The position numbers and the translations under genes are program-made. Shown one piece after another: positions 6,772 to 14,284 of a DNA stretch of 15,381 bases. The notes beneath the pieces are model-generated. The model worked only from the letters and a program-made list of their open reading frames with translations. It was not told the DNA's origin and did no database searches. The DNA comes from Lysobacterales bacterium UBA5700 (GTDB lineage: Bacteria; Pseudomonadota; Gammaproteobacteria; Xanthomonadales; Xanthomonadaceae), in the NCBI GenBank assembly GCA_002420085.1, contig DIHI01000005.1, forward strand, positions 67,659 to 83,039. The letters are read 5' to 3'. How positions within the stretch are numbered: the first letter of the stretch is position 1; each line of letters starts with the position of its first letter.

Positions 6772-7263
6772 ATGCGCAAGACTCTGTTCGCGTTGGTGGT
6801 GACAGCCCTGGCTTCTTCGTCGGCCATGGCCAACACCGCGACCTCCACAATTGCGGTCGAGGTCGAGAATCGGGCAATTACACTGACCAACGTTCAGGGA
6901 CTGAACTTCGGCGTGATCCTGCCATTCGGCCGGGTCGGCTCAGTGACTGTGAACACTGCTGGCGCGGTCAGCGTCAACAGTGCTCACGTCACGGATGCCT
7001 CCAACATCAGTGCCTCCTCGTGGGCCGTGAGCGGTGTTCCGAATGCCCCCTACCAGGTTACCCTGCCCGGCAGCGCGACCATTACCAATGGCACCGAGAA
7101 CATGACCGTCAACGCCTTCACCCGCACCGGCGGCAGCACGCAACTCAGCCTGGATGCCGGCGGCAACGCCAGCTTCAACGTCGGTGCGACCCTGGTGGTC
7201 GGCACCAACCAGCCGGCGGGCGTTTACAGCGGCAACTTCTCGGTGACCGTCAACTACAACTGA
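6772..7263 (+). CDS. secreted DUF4402 protein, probable fibre/pilus subunit (first copy)
   Basis: 163-residue secreted protein. Residues 1-20 are a Sec signal peptide with an SAMA/N cleavage site. The mature part is a Ser/Thr/Asn/Gly/Val-rich beta-sandwich without cysteines. DUF4402 landmarks are LNFGVILP (44-51), GVPNAPYQVTLPG (88-100), FTRTGG (116-121), FNVGATLVVG (135-144) and the ending AGVYSGNFSVTVNYN. The final alternating strand and penultimate tyrosine resemble the terminal strands of chaperone-usher pilins. The start ATG 6772 is fixed by AGGAGA 8 nt upstream and by the signal peptide. It is first in an operon with a second DUF4402 gene, a PapD-like chaperone and an usher-like protein, so it is probably the major polymerising subunit exported through them. 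DUF4402 has no established function, so the subunit role is inferred from context. Confidence 0.88.
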   Translation: MRKTLFALVVTALASSSAMANTATSTIAVEVENRAITLTNVQGLNFGVILPFGRVGSVTVNTAGAVSVNSAHVTDASNISASSWAVSGVPNAPYQVTLPGSATITNGTENMTVNAFTRTGGSTQLSLDAGGNASFNVGATLVVGTNQPAGVYSGNFSVTVNYN

Positions 7264-7279
7264 TCGCGTCCTGGCTCAC

Positions 7280-7314
7280 TCTGAACCAGGTCGAGCCGCT
7301 CGGCCTGGTTCAGA
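7280..7314 (+). other. long stable hairpin between the two DUF4402 genes
   Basis: TCTGAACCAGG pairs exactly with CCTGGTTCAGA (11 bp). Inside it, after a T-G wobble, CGAG pairs with CTCG around a CCG loop, so the stem is about 16 bp. No T-run follows, so it is not an intrinsic terminator. A 3' stabiliser or processing site that protects the first-subunit message is more likely. Confidence 0.6.
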
Positions 7315-7378
7315 CCATGACCGACTCAGAGCACAGCCGAACTCACCATCCGACATCCCTATCGGAGGCATCTGCATC

Positions 7379-7873
7379 ATGAGAGCTTCGCTCCTCACCC
7401 TGCTCACCGGGCTGCTGCTGGCCCAGGCCAGCATGGCCCAGACCGCCAGCACCGCCGCCTCGGTGATCATCGACAATCGTCAGATCGCAATCACCAAGAT
7501 CGTGGACTTGAACTTTGGCACCATCGTGCCTTCCCTCGGTGCTGCCGGAACCGCAACGGTCGGTTTGAGCAATAACCTGTCGACTGCCAATGTGCTCACG
7601 TCGAACACCACGACGGTCCGTTCCGCAGCGTATAACGTGGTCGGCAATCCGTTTGCCGAATTCACGGTCACCATCCCGCCATCGGTCAATCTGAGCAATG
7701 GCAGTCAATCGATGCTGGTCAACCAGTTCACCCGAACCGGTGGAGCCACACCATTGGTATTGAACTCGGCAGGAAGCCTCCAATTCGCCGTTGGTGCAAC
7801 ATTGAATGTCAATGCCAATCAGGCAGCCGGAACCTACACCGGCAGTTTCGATGTGACCGTCGCCTACAACTGA
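7379..7873 (+). CDS. secreted DUF4402 protein, probable fibre/pilus subunit (second copy)
   Basis: 164-residue paralogue of the preceding protein, sharing LNFGTIVP (44-51), FTRTGGATPL (118-127), FAVGATLNV (136-144) and the ending AGTYTGSFDVTVAYN. The signal peptide ends near residue 20 (ASMA/Q). There are no cysteines in the mature part, so no disulfide of the classical type 1/P pilin kind. The start ATG 7379 has GGAGG (7364-7368) 10 nt upstream. It lies 115 bp after the first copy, with a long hairpin between, and a strong terminator follows. Divergence between the copies, mainly in the first half of the mature domain, suggests different positions in the fibre (for example shaft versus tip or anchor) rather than a recent duplication. 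Which one is major is not visible; the first has the longer leader and the stabilising hairpin. Confidence 0.87.
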   Translation: MRASLLTLLTGLLLAQASMAQTASTAASVIIDNRQIAITKIVDLNFGTIVPSLGAAGTATVGLSNNLSTANVLTSNTTTVRSAAYNVVGNPFAEFTVTIPPSVNLSNGSQSMLVNQFTRTGGATPLVLNSAGSLQFAVGATLNVNANQAAGTYTGSFDVTVAYN

Positions 7874-7894
7874 ATCCGTGTTCGTCCTTCCTCA

Positions 7895-7924
7895 CCCGGT
7901 CCGCTGTGCGGACCGGGCTTTTTT
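7895..7924 (+). terminator. strong intrinsic terminator inside the fibre operon
   Basis: CCCGGTCCGC and GCGGACCGGG form a perfect 10-bp stem with a TGT loop, followed by C and six T. It ends only 20 nt before the chaperone ATG at 7944. Partial read-through would give low chaperone and usher levels relative to the subunits. A separate promoter for the chaperone was not seen. Confidence 0.87.
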
Positions 7925-7943
7925 GCGTGCAATGGAAAACTCA

Positions 7944-8789
7944 ATGAAGATCGGTCGAATCATTCTTTTTGCAATCGTCCTGTCCATCCTGGTGTTCGGC
8001 AACTCGAAATCGCACGCCGCCGAAGGCGACATGACGGTCACACCGACCCGGATCATCTTCGAGGATCGTGACCGCTCATCCCAGGTGTTGCTGGTCAATC
8101 GTGGCGAGACCCGAGCGACCTTCCGCATCGAATTCGTGCAGATGCGGATGGATGAGGACGGTGTCATGGCCGAGGTCTCCGAACCAAACGAACGCGAATT
8201 GTTTGCCGATCCACTGATTCGCTATTCGCCACGCCAGGTAACCCTCGAACCCGGCGCCAGTCAGACCATTCGTCTGGCCCTGCGCAAGCCGGCCGACCTC
8301 GCGGCTGGCGAGTACCGTTCACATCTGCTGTTCTATGCCATCCCGCCGGATGCCCCGGACGTCGATGTCGAGGCCAACCCGGAGCAGGCGGGTGAGGGCT
8401 TCAAGGTCGATATCCGTGCCATCTTCCGGATCAGCATCCCGGTGATCGTCCGCCATGGCGACCTGCCGGTTCAGTTCGAGATCGCCGACCTGGCCCTGCA
8501 TCCCGGCAACCCGCCGGAATTGGCATTGACCATGAAGCGCACCGGGCGGCGCTCGGTATATGGCGATATCCACGTCCACTACGAGCCGGTCGGCGGTGGC
8601 GAGCGACGGCTGCTGCGCTACCTCAAGGACTTCGTGATCTACACCTCGAACGACATCCGACGCCTGCGAACGCCACTCGATGTGCCCGAGGATGTGCGTC
8701 TTGCCGGCGGCAGTCTGATCGTGAGCTACAGCCGGAGCGACACCGAGCAGGCAGAACTGCTGGCCGAGGCGCGACTGCCGCTGCCCTGA
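7944..8789 (+). CDS. PapD-like periplasmic pilus chaperone
   Basis: 281-residue exported chaperone that would hold unfolded subunits by donor-strand complementation and deliver them to the usher. The signal peptide is residues 1 to about 26 (IILFAIVLSILVFG core, SHA/AEG). The first immunoglobulin-like domain contains TPTRIIFED with Arg36, the likely counterpart of PapD Arg8, then the G1-strand region YSPRQVTLEPGASQTIRLAL and the landmark FRISIPVIVR (161-170), whose Arg170 may replace PapD Lys112. A second domain runs from about 175 to 281. It is longer than PapD (about 240), nearer the CsuC/EcpB-like range. I chose ATG 7944 because earlier in-frame starts overlap the terminator or lack a clean signal peptide; ATG 7932 is an alternative. 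The ribosome site is weak, consistent with low expression. Confidence 0.88.
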   Translation: MKIGRIILFAIVLSILVFGNSKSHAAEGDMTVTPTRIIFEDRDRSSQVLLVNRGETRATFRIEFVQMRMDEDGVMAEVSEPNERELFADPLIRYSPRQVTLEPGASQTIRLALRKPADLAAGEYRSHLLFYAIPPDAPDVDVEANPEQAGEGFKVDIRAIFRISIPVIVRHGDLPVQFEIADLALHPGNPPELALTMKRTGRRSVYGDIHVHYEPVGGGERRLLRYLKDFVIYTSNDIRRLRTPLDVPEDVRLAGGSLIVSYSRSDTEQAELLAEARLPLP

Positions 8790-8832
8790 TCCGGGCAGAT
8801 CGCCTCGATCCACGATCAGCAGCAGGGCATCC

Positions 8833-11619
8833 GTGTCCCGGTTTGCATGTGGGCGGCTGGCGCTCGTGACCATGCCGGCTGCGGGCGTGCTGGTGATCGG
8901 CGCGCTGCTGGCTGGCACGCTGGCTGCGCAGCCGGCATTCGTGGAGCGGCCGGACGATCAACTGCTGATCGTCACCGTGATGCTCGGAAGCAACACGCTC
9001 AACGAAGGCATGCTGAGTTATTGGGACGGCGAGCGCCTGCACGTGCCGCTGCTGGAATGGGCCGAATCACTCGACATCCCGATCGAGGGCTCGGTGGATG
9101 AGGGTCGAGCCGAGGGTTGGTTCCGATCGGAAAGCTGGCGGTTCGTGCTCGACCTGGATACTGGCCTGCTCAGTGTCAACGGCTTCGACCGCAGTCGAGA
9201 GGTCGCATCGATCGAGCGCCACATCAGCGATTTCTATGTCCCGCTGGAGCGGCTGCGCGACTGGTTCGATCTCGACATCGAACTGCGCCTGAACGATTCG
9301 CGACTCGACATCGGTACTGGCCAGGGCCTGGTGATCGAGCAGCGGATCGAGCGCGAGCGGCGCTGGGCGTTGCAGTCGCGGACCGGCGATCTGATGTCGA
9401 CAAACGGCCCGATCGTCAGTGCCGAGCCGGCCTGGCTGGCATGGCCAGTGGTCGATCTCAACCTCTCGGCGGGCGTGGACGAGGGGCTTCGGCCAGTGTC
9501 GCCACCGATCGATCGTCCCGGCGATGGCGCCGACGACGGGCGCAATGATGACAACGACAGCAGCGAACCGACGACATTGACCTCGTTCGGCTTCGACCTG
9601 CTGGCAGCCGGCGATCTGCTGAGATCATCCGGGAACCTGTCGCTCAACTATCGCGATGGCGGAACGCTGGGACGATCAAGCATCGATACCCGGCTGCGGC
9701 TCGACAATCATCGCCAGGGTGGCACGGGCTTCGGCTGGTCTGCCGGCGACATCCTGTCGCCTTTGCTGCCCCTGCTGTCCGGCCAGTCCGAAGGGGTCGG
9801 CATTGCCTTCGGCGATCTCGATGATCGCCAGACGCTCGACCTGACCCGTACCACCCTGACCGGTGAGGCACTGAACGGTTGGGATGTCGAGGTCTATCGC
9901 AACGAGGAACTGCTGGCCTTCACCAGGATCGAGGTCAGCAATCGCTATCAGTTCGACGATATCCCGCTGCGCCCCGGACTGAATCTGTTCCGGATCGTGC
10001 TGTACGGCCCACAGGGGCAGCGTCGTGAACGGCTGGAACGGATCGTGATCGGCGACCGGATGCTGGAAAAGGGCCAGCAACGCTGGCAGTCGTTCGCGGT
10101 GCTGCGCGATCGTCGGCTGTTGCCGGGCAGCGACGCACTGGCCGCTGGACGCATGCTCGCGGCCAGCGACAGCCTGATGGCCGGCAGCCGCTACCAGCGC
10201 GCATTGAGCAAACGCTGGCTGCTCGGTCTGGACGCCATGTCGGCCGGCCTCGATGATGGCCGACAGCACCATTATCTGGCACTGCACAGCCAGAACAGCA
10301 TCGACAATTGGCTGTTCGAGAGCCGGATGATCAAGGATGTGACCGGCGGCGTCGCGGTCCGGGCGGCTGTCCAGGCACTTGGCACGGAAAACGACCTGCT
10401 GCTCGATGCCGAGCGCTTCACCGATTTCGCCAGTATCGAAGTGAATGGCATCGAGGACAGCGACCGGCTGCTTGAACGCCTGCGGCTGCGCTGGAACAGC
10501 ACGGCCATCGCCGGCCTGCCGATGACCGCTGAACTGGAGCGGCGCCGCTATGGCGAGAACGGTGACCGCCCGGCCCGCGACCTGGACGCCGCGCGCATCC
10601 GCTTTTCGCGCCGTTTCGGTCATTTCTCGACCAGCACCAGCGTCGCCGCCAAGCGAGAGACGGGTCTGGCCGATCTGATCGATGGGGGTTTGTTGCTGAG
10701 TTACCGTCGATCCAACCTCGACCTGACCAGCCAATGGTCGTATCGCCTGGCTCCCGCTACCCAACTGCGCGACATCAATGTCAATGCGACCTGGACGTTT
10801 TCGCCCCGGATGCGGCTGCGCTCGACCTTGCGGCGGGCGTTCGAGGACGGTGCCGACAGCCGAGCCACCCTGAGTGCGATCTGGATCGCCGACACCTGGA
10901 CCGCCAGCGCGACGCTCGGTTACGACAGCACCAGCGGCTACACCCTGGGCGCAAGCCTGTTCACATCCTTGCAGCGGGTCGATGATCACTGGCTGGCCTC
11001 GGCACGCTCGGCAACCACTTCGGCATCGGCATCGGCCCAGGTCTTCCTCGACCACGATGGCGATGGTCGATTCGGTGCGGGCGACGAGCCCTTGCCCGGA
11101 GTGAACCTGCGCGCCGGTTTCGCCGGCAAGCTGGCCACCACCGACCCGGAGGGTCGCGCCCTGTTGCCGCACCTGCTGGCCGGCGAACCCAGTCCGGTAC
11201 ACCTGGTCGAGAACAGCCTTGAGGATGTCTACTGGCAGCCGATCCACACGAACCAGCAGGTGCTGGCAGGTCCGGGACAAACGGTCGATCTGAGCTTCCC
11301 GGTGCTGGTGACGGTCGAGGTCTACGGCAAGGTCACAATCGTCGATGCCCGAGGCGAGCGACCGGCCGGCAAGGTTCGGCTGCAATTGACCACCGAGCAA
11401 GGCGCCGTAGTGATGGAACGCGCGAGCGAATTCGATGGCTTCTATGTCTTCGACCGAGTCGTGCCGGGTCGCTATCTGCTGCGGATCGACCCGGCCCAGG
11501 TCGAGCGTCTGGACCTGCGTCCGTCGGCACCAGTTGCACTGCACCTCGGCGGCGAAAATGCCAGCGATGCAGCGGTGGATTGGCGGCTGCACCGAAACAG
11601 CGCGTCGCCCACGCACTGA
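8833..11619 (+). CDS. usher-like outer-membrane protein with C-terminal Ca-binding/prealbumin-like domains
   Basis: 928-residue exported protein, probably the outer-membrane pore for the DUF4402 subunits. Signal peptide about 1-35. Residues 40-165 form a repeated alpha/beta domain (GERLHVPLLEWAESLDI and DFYVPLERLRDWFDLDI) like periplasmic N-domains. An acidic linker lies at 218-248. About 250-725 is amphipathic beta strands, the presumed barrel, holding a plug-like insert (VEVYRNEELLAF, FDDIPLRPGLNLFRIVLYGP; 350-415). Residues 736-820 contain DHDGDGRFGAGDE, an EF-hand-like calcium loop typical of SdrD B-like domains; 825-888 is a carboxypeptidase-regulatory/prealbumin-like domain. I see none of the FimD/PapC C-terminal landmarks or cysteine pair, so this is not a canonical usher. 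Start GTG 8833 keeps a full signal peptide; ATG 8872 is possible. It lies 43 bp after the chaperone. Confidence 0.78.
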   Translation: MSRFACGRLALVTMPAAGVLVIGALLAGTLAAQPAFVERPDDQLLIVTVMLGSNTLNEGMLSYWDGERLHVPLLEWAESLDIPIEGSVDEGRAEGWFRSESWRFVLDLDTGLLSVNGFDRSREVASIERHISDFYVPLERLRDWFDLDIELRLNDSRLDIGTGQGLVIEQRIERERRWALQSRTGDLMSTNGPIVSAEPAWLAWPVVDLNLSAGVDEGLRPVSPPIDRPGDGADDGRNDDNDSSEPTTLTSFGFDLLAAGDLLRSSGNLSLNYRDGGTLGRSSIDTRLRLDNHRQGGTGFGWSAGDILSPLLPLLSGQSEGVGIAFGDLDDRQTLDLTRTTLTGEALNGWDVEVYRNEELLAFTRIEVSNRYQFDDIPLRPGLNLFRIVLYGPQGQRRERLERIVIGDRMLEKGQQRWQSFAVLRDRRLLPGSDALAAGRMLAASDSLMAGSRYQRALSKRWLLGLDAMSAGLDDGRQHHYLALHSQNSIDNWLFESRMIKDVTGGVAVRAAVQALGTENDLLLDAERFTDFASIEVNGIEDSDRLLERLRLRWNSTAIAGLPMTAELERRRYGENGDRPARDLDAARIRFSRRFGHFSTSTSVAAKRETGLADLIDGGLLLSYRRSNLDLTSQWSYRLAPATQLRDINVNATWTFSPRMRLRSTLRRAFEDGADSRATLSAIWIADTWTASATLGYDSTSGYTLGASLFTSLQRVDDHWLASARSATTSASASAQVFLDHDGDGRFGAGDEPLPGVNLRAGFAGKLATTDPEGRALLPHLLAGEPSPVHLVENSLEDVYWQPIHTNQQVLAGPGQTVDLSFPVLVTVEVYGKVTIVDARGERPAGKVRLQLTTEQGAVVMERASEFDGFYVFDRVVPGRYLLRIDPAQVERLDLRPSAPVALHLGGENASDAAVDWRLHRNSASPTH

Positions 11620-11695
11620 GCCGCTCGTGGGTGTGTGCCCTGCCCGGCCGGCGGCGATCCCGAGCCGGCGCCGGACGATCGATCCGGCAGCGCCT

Positions 11696-11725
11696 GCTTC
11701 CGATCCATGGCTTCCGATCTACAAT
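11696..11725 (+). promoter_or_regulatory. candidate roxA promoter with a direct repeat
   Basis: TACAAT (11720-11725, 5 of 6) is a -10 candidate 72 bp before the roxA start. Upstream, GCTTCCGATC occurs twice at a 14-bp period (11696-11705 and 11710-11719), filling the -35 and spacer region where no good -35 hexamer is seen. This arrangement suggests an activator-dependent promoter, but the evidence is only positional. Confidence 0.35.
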
Positions 11726-11796
11726 GACGACACCCCGGCCGAGCCTCGCAGGATGCGCGCGGTTTGCGCAGCACGAAATTCCATGATCGCACCGAC

Positions 11797-13038
11797 ATGA
11801 CCCGATCGACACAGGCTTTCGAGATCGACGGCGCCGGCCTGCCGCCCCTGGGCATGCCGGCCGACCGGTTTCTGCGTGAGTTCTGGCAGAAGCGGCCGCT
11901 GCTCATTCGCCAGGCGTTTCCCGAATTCACCAGCCCGCTCGGCGCCGATGATCTGGCCGGGCTGGCCTGCGAGGACACTGCCCTGGCTCGTCTGGTGCGG
12001 CAGGTCGGTGACGACTACACGGTCGAGCATGGGCCGTTTCCGGAGTCGCGCTTTGCCGATCTGCCCGAGCGCGACTGGACCCTGCTGGTGCAGGACGTGG
12101 ACTCCTGGGATGCCGATGTCCGGGCCTTGCTGGCGCCATTCGATTTTCTGCCGCGCTGGCGGATCGACGATGTGATGGTCAGCTATGCCGCCCCCGGTGG
12201 TTCGGTCGGTGCCCATGTCGATCGCTACGATGTGTTCCTGCTCCAGGCATCCGGGCGTCGGCGATGGGCGATCGATGATCGCCCCCGGCCGGACGACGCC
12301 GTGCGTGCCGACAGCGAGTTGCGCCTGCTGCAACGGTTTCGACCGACCCGCAGTTGGTCGCTGGCGCCCGGCGACATGCTCTACCTGCCGCCCGGCGTGC
12401 CGCACCATGGCATTGCCGAGGCGGCCGTCGGTGCCGATGGTGAGCGGCTCGGCGACTGCCTGACCTTCTCGTTCGGCATGCGTGCGCCATCGCATGCCGA
12501 ATTGCTGCTTGATGCCGCCGAGCATCTGGCGGCCCGCTGGCCGGACGCGCAGCGCTACAGCGATGCCGACCTGCGACCGGCTGCCGATCCGTTCGAGATC
12601 GACGCGGCCGCACTGAACCGGCTGCGTGCCCAGGTGCCGATGCTGGCGATGCTCGATGCGGCCGGGCTGCGTGACTGGTTCGGGTGTTTCATCACCACCT
12701 ACCGTGCGGCGGGTGAGCCGCTGGCACCCTCCCGGCCGCCGAATCTGGCGCGCATCGAGGCGGTACTGACCGGCGGCGGCCGGCTGCGACGCAACCCCTT
12801 CGCCCGCCTGGCCTGGGCGCGCGCCGGCCGCTCGGCACGCCTGTACGGACATGGCCGAAGCTACGTCCTGCCGGTGTCGGCAGCACGACGACTGGCTGCC
12901 GCCGAGTCGCTCGATGCGACCGATCTGACTGGCTTCGGCGAACCAGCCCGTGCAGCACTGCTGGATCTGGTGCGGCGCGGCCTGTACCGCCTGACCCCCG
13001 CCGGCCCGCGCAAGGCCGGATCGCGCCGGAGTACATGA
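11797..13038 (+). CDS. roxA: JmjC/cupin ribosomal oxygenase (RoxA/YcfD family)
   Basis: 413-residue Fe(II)/2-oxoglutarate oxygenase. E. coli RoxA (YcfD) hydroxylates an arginine of ribosomal protein L16. Opening residues FLREFWQKRPLLIRQAFP are typical. The cupin core shows GAHVDRYDVFLLQ with metal ligands His140 and Asp142 (HxD), RRRWAID as the strand that contacts 2-oxoglutarate, and YLPPGVPHHGIA with the third ligand, probably His203. The C-terminal part from about 330 fits the winged-helix module of the family. It is about 40 residues longer than the E. coli protein. ATG 11797 is preferred over an in-frame TTG at 11764 because alignment with the family begins shortly after it; no strong ribosome site is seen. 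Its stop overlaps the next gene by ATGA. Confidence 0.92.
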   Translation: MTRSTQAFEIDGAGLPPLGMPADRFLREFWQKRPLLIRQAFPEFTSPLGADDLAGLACEDTALARLVRQVGDDYTVEHGPFPESRFADLPERDWTLLVQDVDSWDADVRALLAPFDFLPRWRIDDVMVSYAAPGGSVGAHVDRYDVFLLQASGRRRWAIDDRPRPDDAVRADSELRLLQRFRPTRSWSLAPGDMLYLPPGVPHHGIAEAAVGADGERLGDCLTFSFGMRAPSHAELLLDAAEHLAARWPDAQRYSDADLRPAADPFEIDAAALNRLRAQVPMLAMLDAAGLRDWFGCFITTYRAAGEPLAPSRPPNLARIEAVLTGGGRLRRNPFARLAWARAGRSARLYGHGRSYVLPVSAARRLAAAESLDATDLTGFGEPARAALLDLVRRGLYRLTPAGPRKAGSRRST

Positions 13039-14009
13039 TGACCGACAGTCTGGCCACGACCTGCGATTTCTACATCGCGCCAGCCGATTACCGGGTCGAT
13101 TTCGAGGCATTGCGGTCAGTCCGCGAGACCGTGTTCGTGCTCGAACAGAACGTGCCGATCGAAGAGGAATGGGACGAACTCGATCCACTGTGTCGGCACG
13201 TGCTGGCACGCGACGGCGAGGGACGGGCAATCGGCACGGCGCGCATGACCCGCGATGGCAAGATCGGCCGGATCGCGGTACTGAAGGACTGGCGCGGCAA
13301 GGGGGTTGGTGCCGCCCTGTTGACCACCCTGCTCGATCGGGCGCGGTCGGAGGCATTGCCGGAGGTCCGTCTGAATGCCCAGGTCGCGGCGCTGGCCTTC
13401 TATCACCGCTTCGGATTCGAGTCGGTCGGTCCGCGCTTCATGGAGGCCGGCATCGAGCATCAGGCCATGCGCCTGCATCTGACGCCGGTACCGGCGCCGC
13501 CGCGCGCAGCATCCGACCTGCCGGCCAGCGCACCACTGCGGGTCGTTGCGACGCTGGCCGAGGCGGTCACTGCCCTGACCGAGGCCATTGCCGGCGGTCG
13601 GCAACTGCTGCGCATCCACAGCCGTGATCTCGACCCGGCCCTGCTCGGCCATGCCGATGTCCTGGCGGCCCTCAAGACCTTCGCGATCGATCGGCGCGCA
13701 GCCCAGGTGCGAGTGCTGATCCAGGACGTGGACGCCGCACGCAGCCGCCGCAACGGTCTGTTCGACCTGGCCCAGCGCCTGAGCAGTTGTTTCCAATTCC
13801 GGGCGGCGGTCGAGGCCCAGGATCTCGATTTTCCGGCCGCCTATCTGGTCAGCGATCGGGGTGGCCTTCTGTACCGGCCACTGGCTGGACGTTTCGAGGG
13901 CGAGGCCAGTGCCTGTCTGCCGGCTCGGGCAAGGCCCTTGATCGAGCACTTCGACGCCGTCTGGGAGCGTGCCCGCCCCTGTACCGAATTCCGGGCACTG
14001 GGCATCTGA
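13035..14009 (+). CDS. GNAT N-acetyltransferase fused to a DUF7931-type domain
   Basis: 324 residues. Residues 12-150 are a GNAT domain of the ElaA/YjcF kind: FVLEQNVPIEEEWDELD, then beta-4/motif A IGRIAVLKDWRGKGVGAALL with the acetyl-CoA loop RGKGVG (87-92), then LNAQVAALAFYHRFGFES. After a Pro/Ala linker (about 151-168), residues 169-320 form a second domain (LLRIHSRDLDP, VRVLIQDVDAARSRRNGLFDLAQRL, AAYLVSDRGGLLYRP) resembling DUF7931 and, loosely, a phospholipase-D-like fold without its HKD motif. Substrates are unknown for either half. It overlaps roxA by 4 nt (ATGA), with GGAG at 13028-13031; the second in-frame ATG at 13038 has better spacing (6 nt) and may be the true start. Coupling hints that the two proteins act in a common process, perhaps translation-related, but that is inference. 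Confidence 0.88.
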   Translation: MMTDSLATTCDFYIAPADYRVDFEALRSVRETVFVLEQNVPIEEEWDELDPLCRHVLARDGEGRAIGTARMTRDGKIGRIAVLKDWRGKGVGAALLTTLLDRARSEALPEVRLNAQVAALAFYHRFGFESVGPRFMEAGIEHQAMRLHLTPVPAPPRAASDLPASAPLRVVATLAEAVTALTEAIAGGRQLLRIHSRDLDPALLGHADVLAALKTFAIDRRAAQVRVLIQDVDAARSRRNGLFDLAQRLSSCFQFRAAVEAQDLDFPAAYLVSDRGGLLYRPLAGRFEGEASACLPARARPLIEHFDAVWERARPCTEFRALGI

Positions 14010-14032
14010 TCCCATCGCGCCCCTGCCCGCCG

Positions 14033-14055
14033 CGAGCCGTCCGATGTCCGGCTCG
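14033..14055 (+). terminator. weak terminator-like hairpin after the GNAT gene
   Basis: CGAGCCG and CGGCTCG form a perfect 7-bp stem with a 9-nt loop, 23 bp past the GNAT stop. It is followed by GGTCTGGTTTGTC rather than a clean T-run, so it would be an inefficient intrinsic terminator at best. Confidence 0.3.
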
Positions 14056-14186
14056 GGTCTGGTTTGTCGCGCATCGAGACCGCTCTTGGCAGCGTCGCGG
14101 GCGGTGGCAGCGCCGTTTCCGATGTCGAAATGCCCACTGAACACTGAACTTTGGTCGAATCGAGCCACGAGCGACTATCGAAGGCA

Positions 14187-14215
14187 TTGATCGGCCGGCT
14201 ATAATTTCCGGCTCC
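14187..14215 (+). promoter_or_regulatory. sigma-70 promoter for sucA
   Basis: -35 TTGATC (14187-14192), exact 17-bp spacer, and perfect -10 TATAAT (14210-14215). The start of transcription near 14222 leaves a leader of about 63 nt. The leader includes a small AGCAG/CTGCT hairpin and a pyrimidine-rich CTCCTCCCCCTTTCCC run. Confidence 0.82.
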
Positions 14216-14284
14216 CGAGGTGCAGCAGGATCGCTGCTCTCCGAGCTACGCTCCTCCCCCTTTCCCGGACGCGCAACGACTGCT

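Noticed and set aside
7878..7943. Upstream extension of the chaperone starting at 7878
   Set aside because: It would encode the terminator stem and place about 22 charged or unrelated residues before the signal peptide.
9676..11616. Minus-strand open frame of about 645 codons opposite the usher-like gene
   Set aside because: Its translation is low-complexity Arg/Gln/Ala-rich without family motifs. The plus-strand frame has a signal peptide, ordered domains and operon context.
11641..11700. GC-rich pairing potential after the usher gene as an intrinsic terminator
   Set aside because: The best stem (GCGCCGG with CCGGCAGCGC) needs a bulge and has no T-run. Termination there remains possible but is not supported.
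11719..13356. Minus-strand open frame crossing roxA and the GNAT gene start
   Set aside because: It spans two well-supported plus-strand genes and their overlap and has no domain, so it is a codon-bias shadow.
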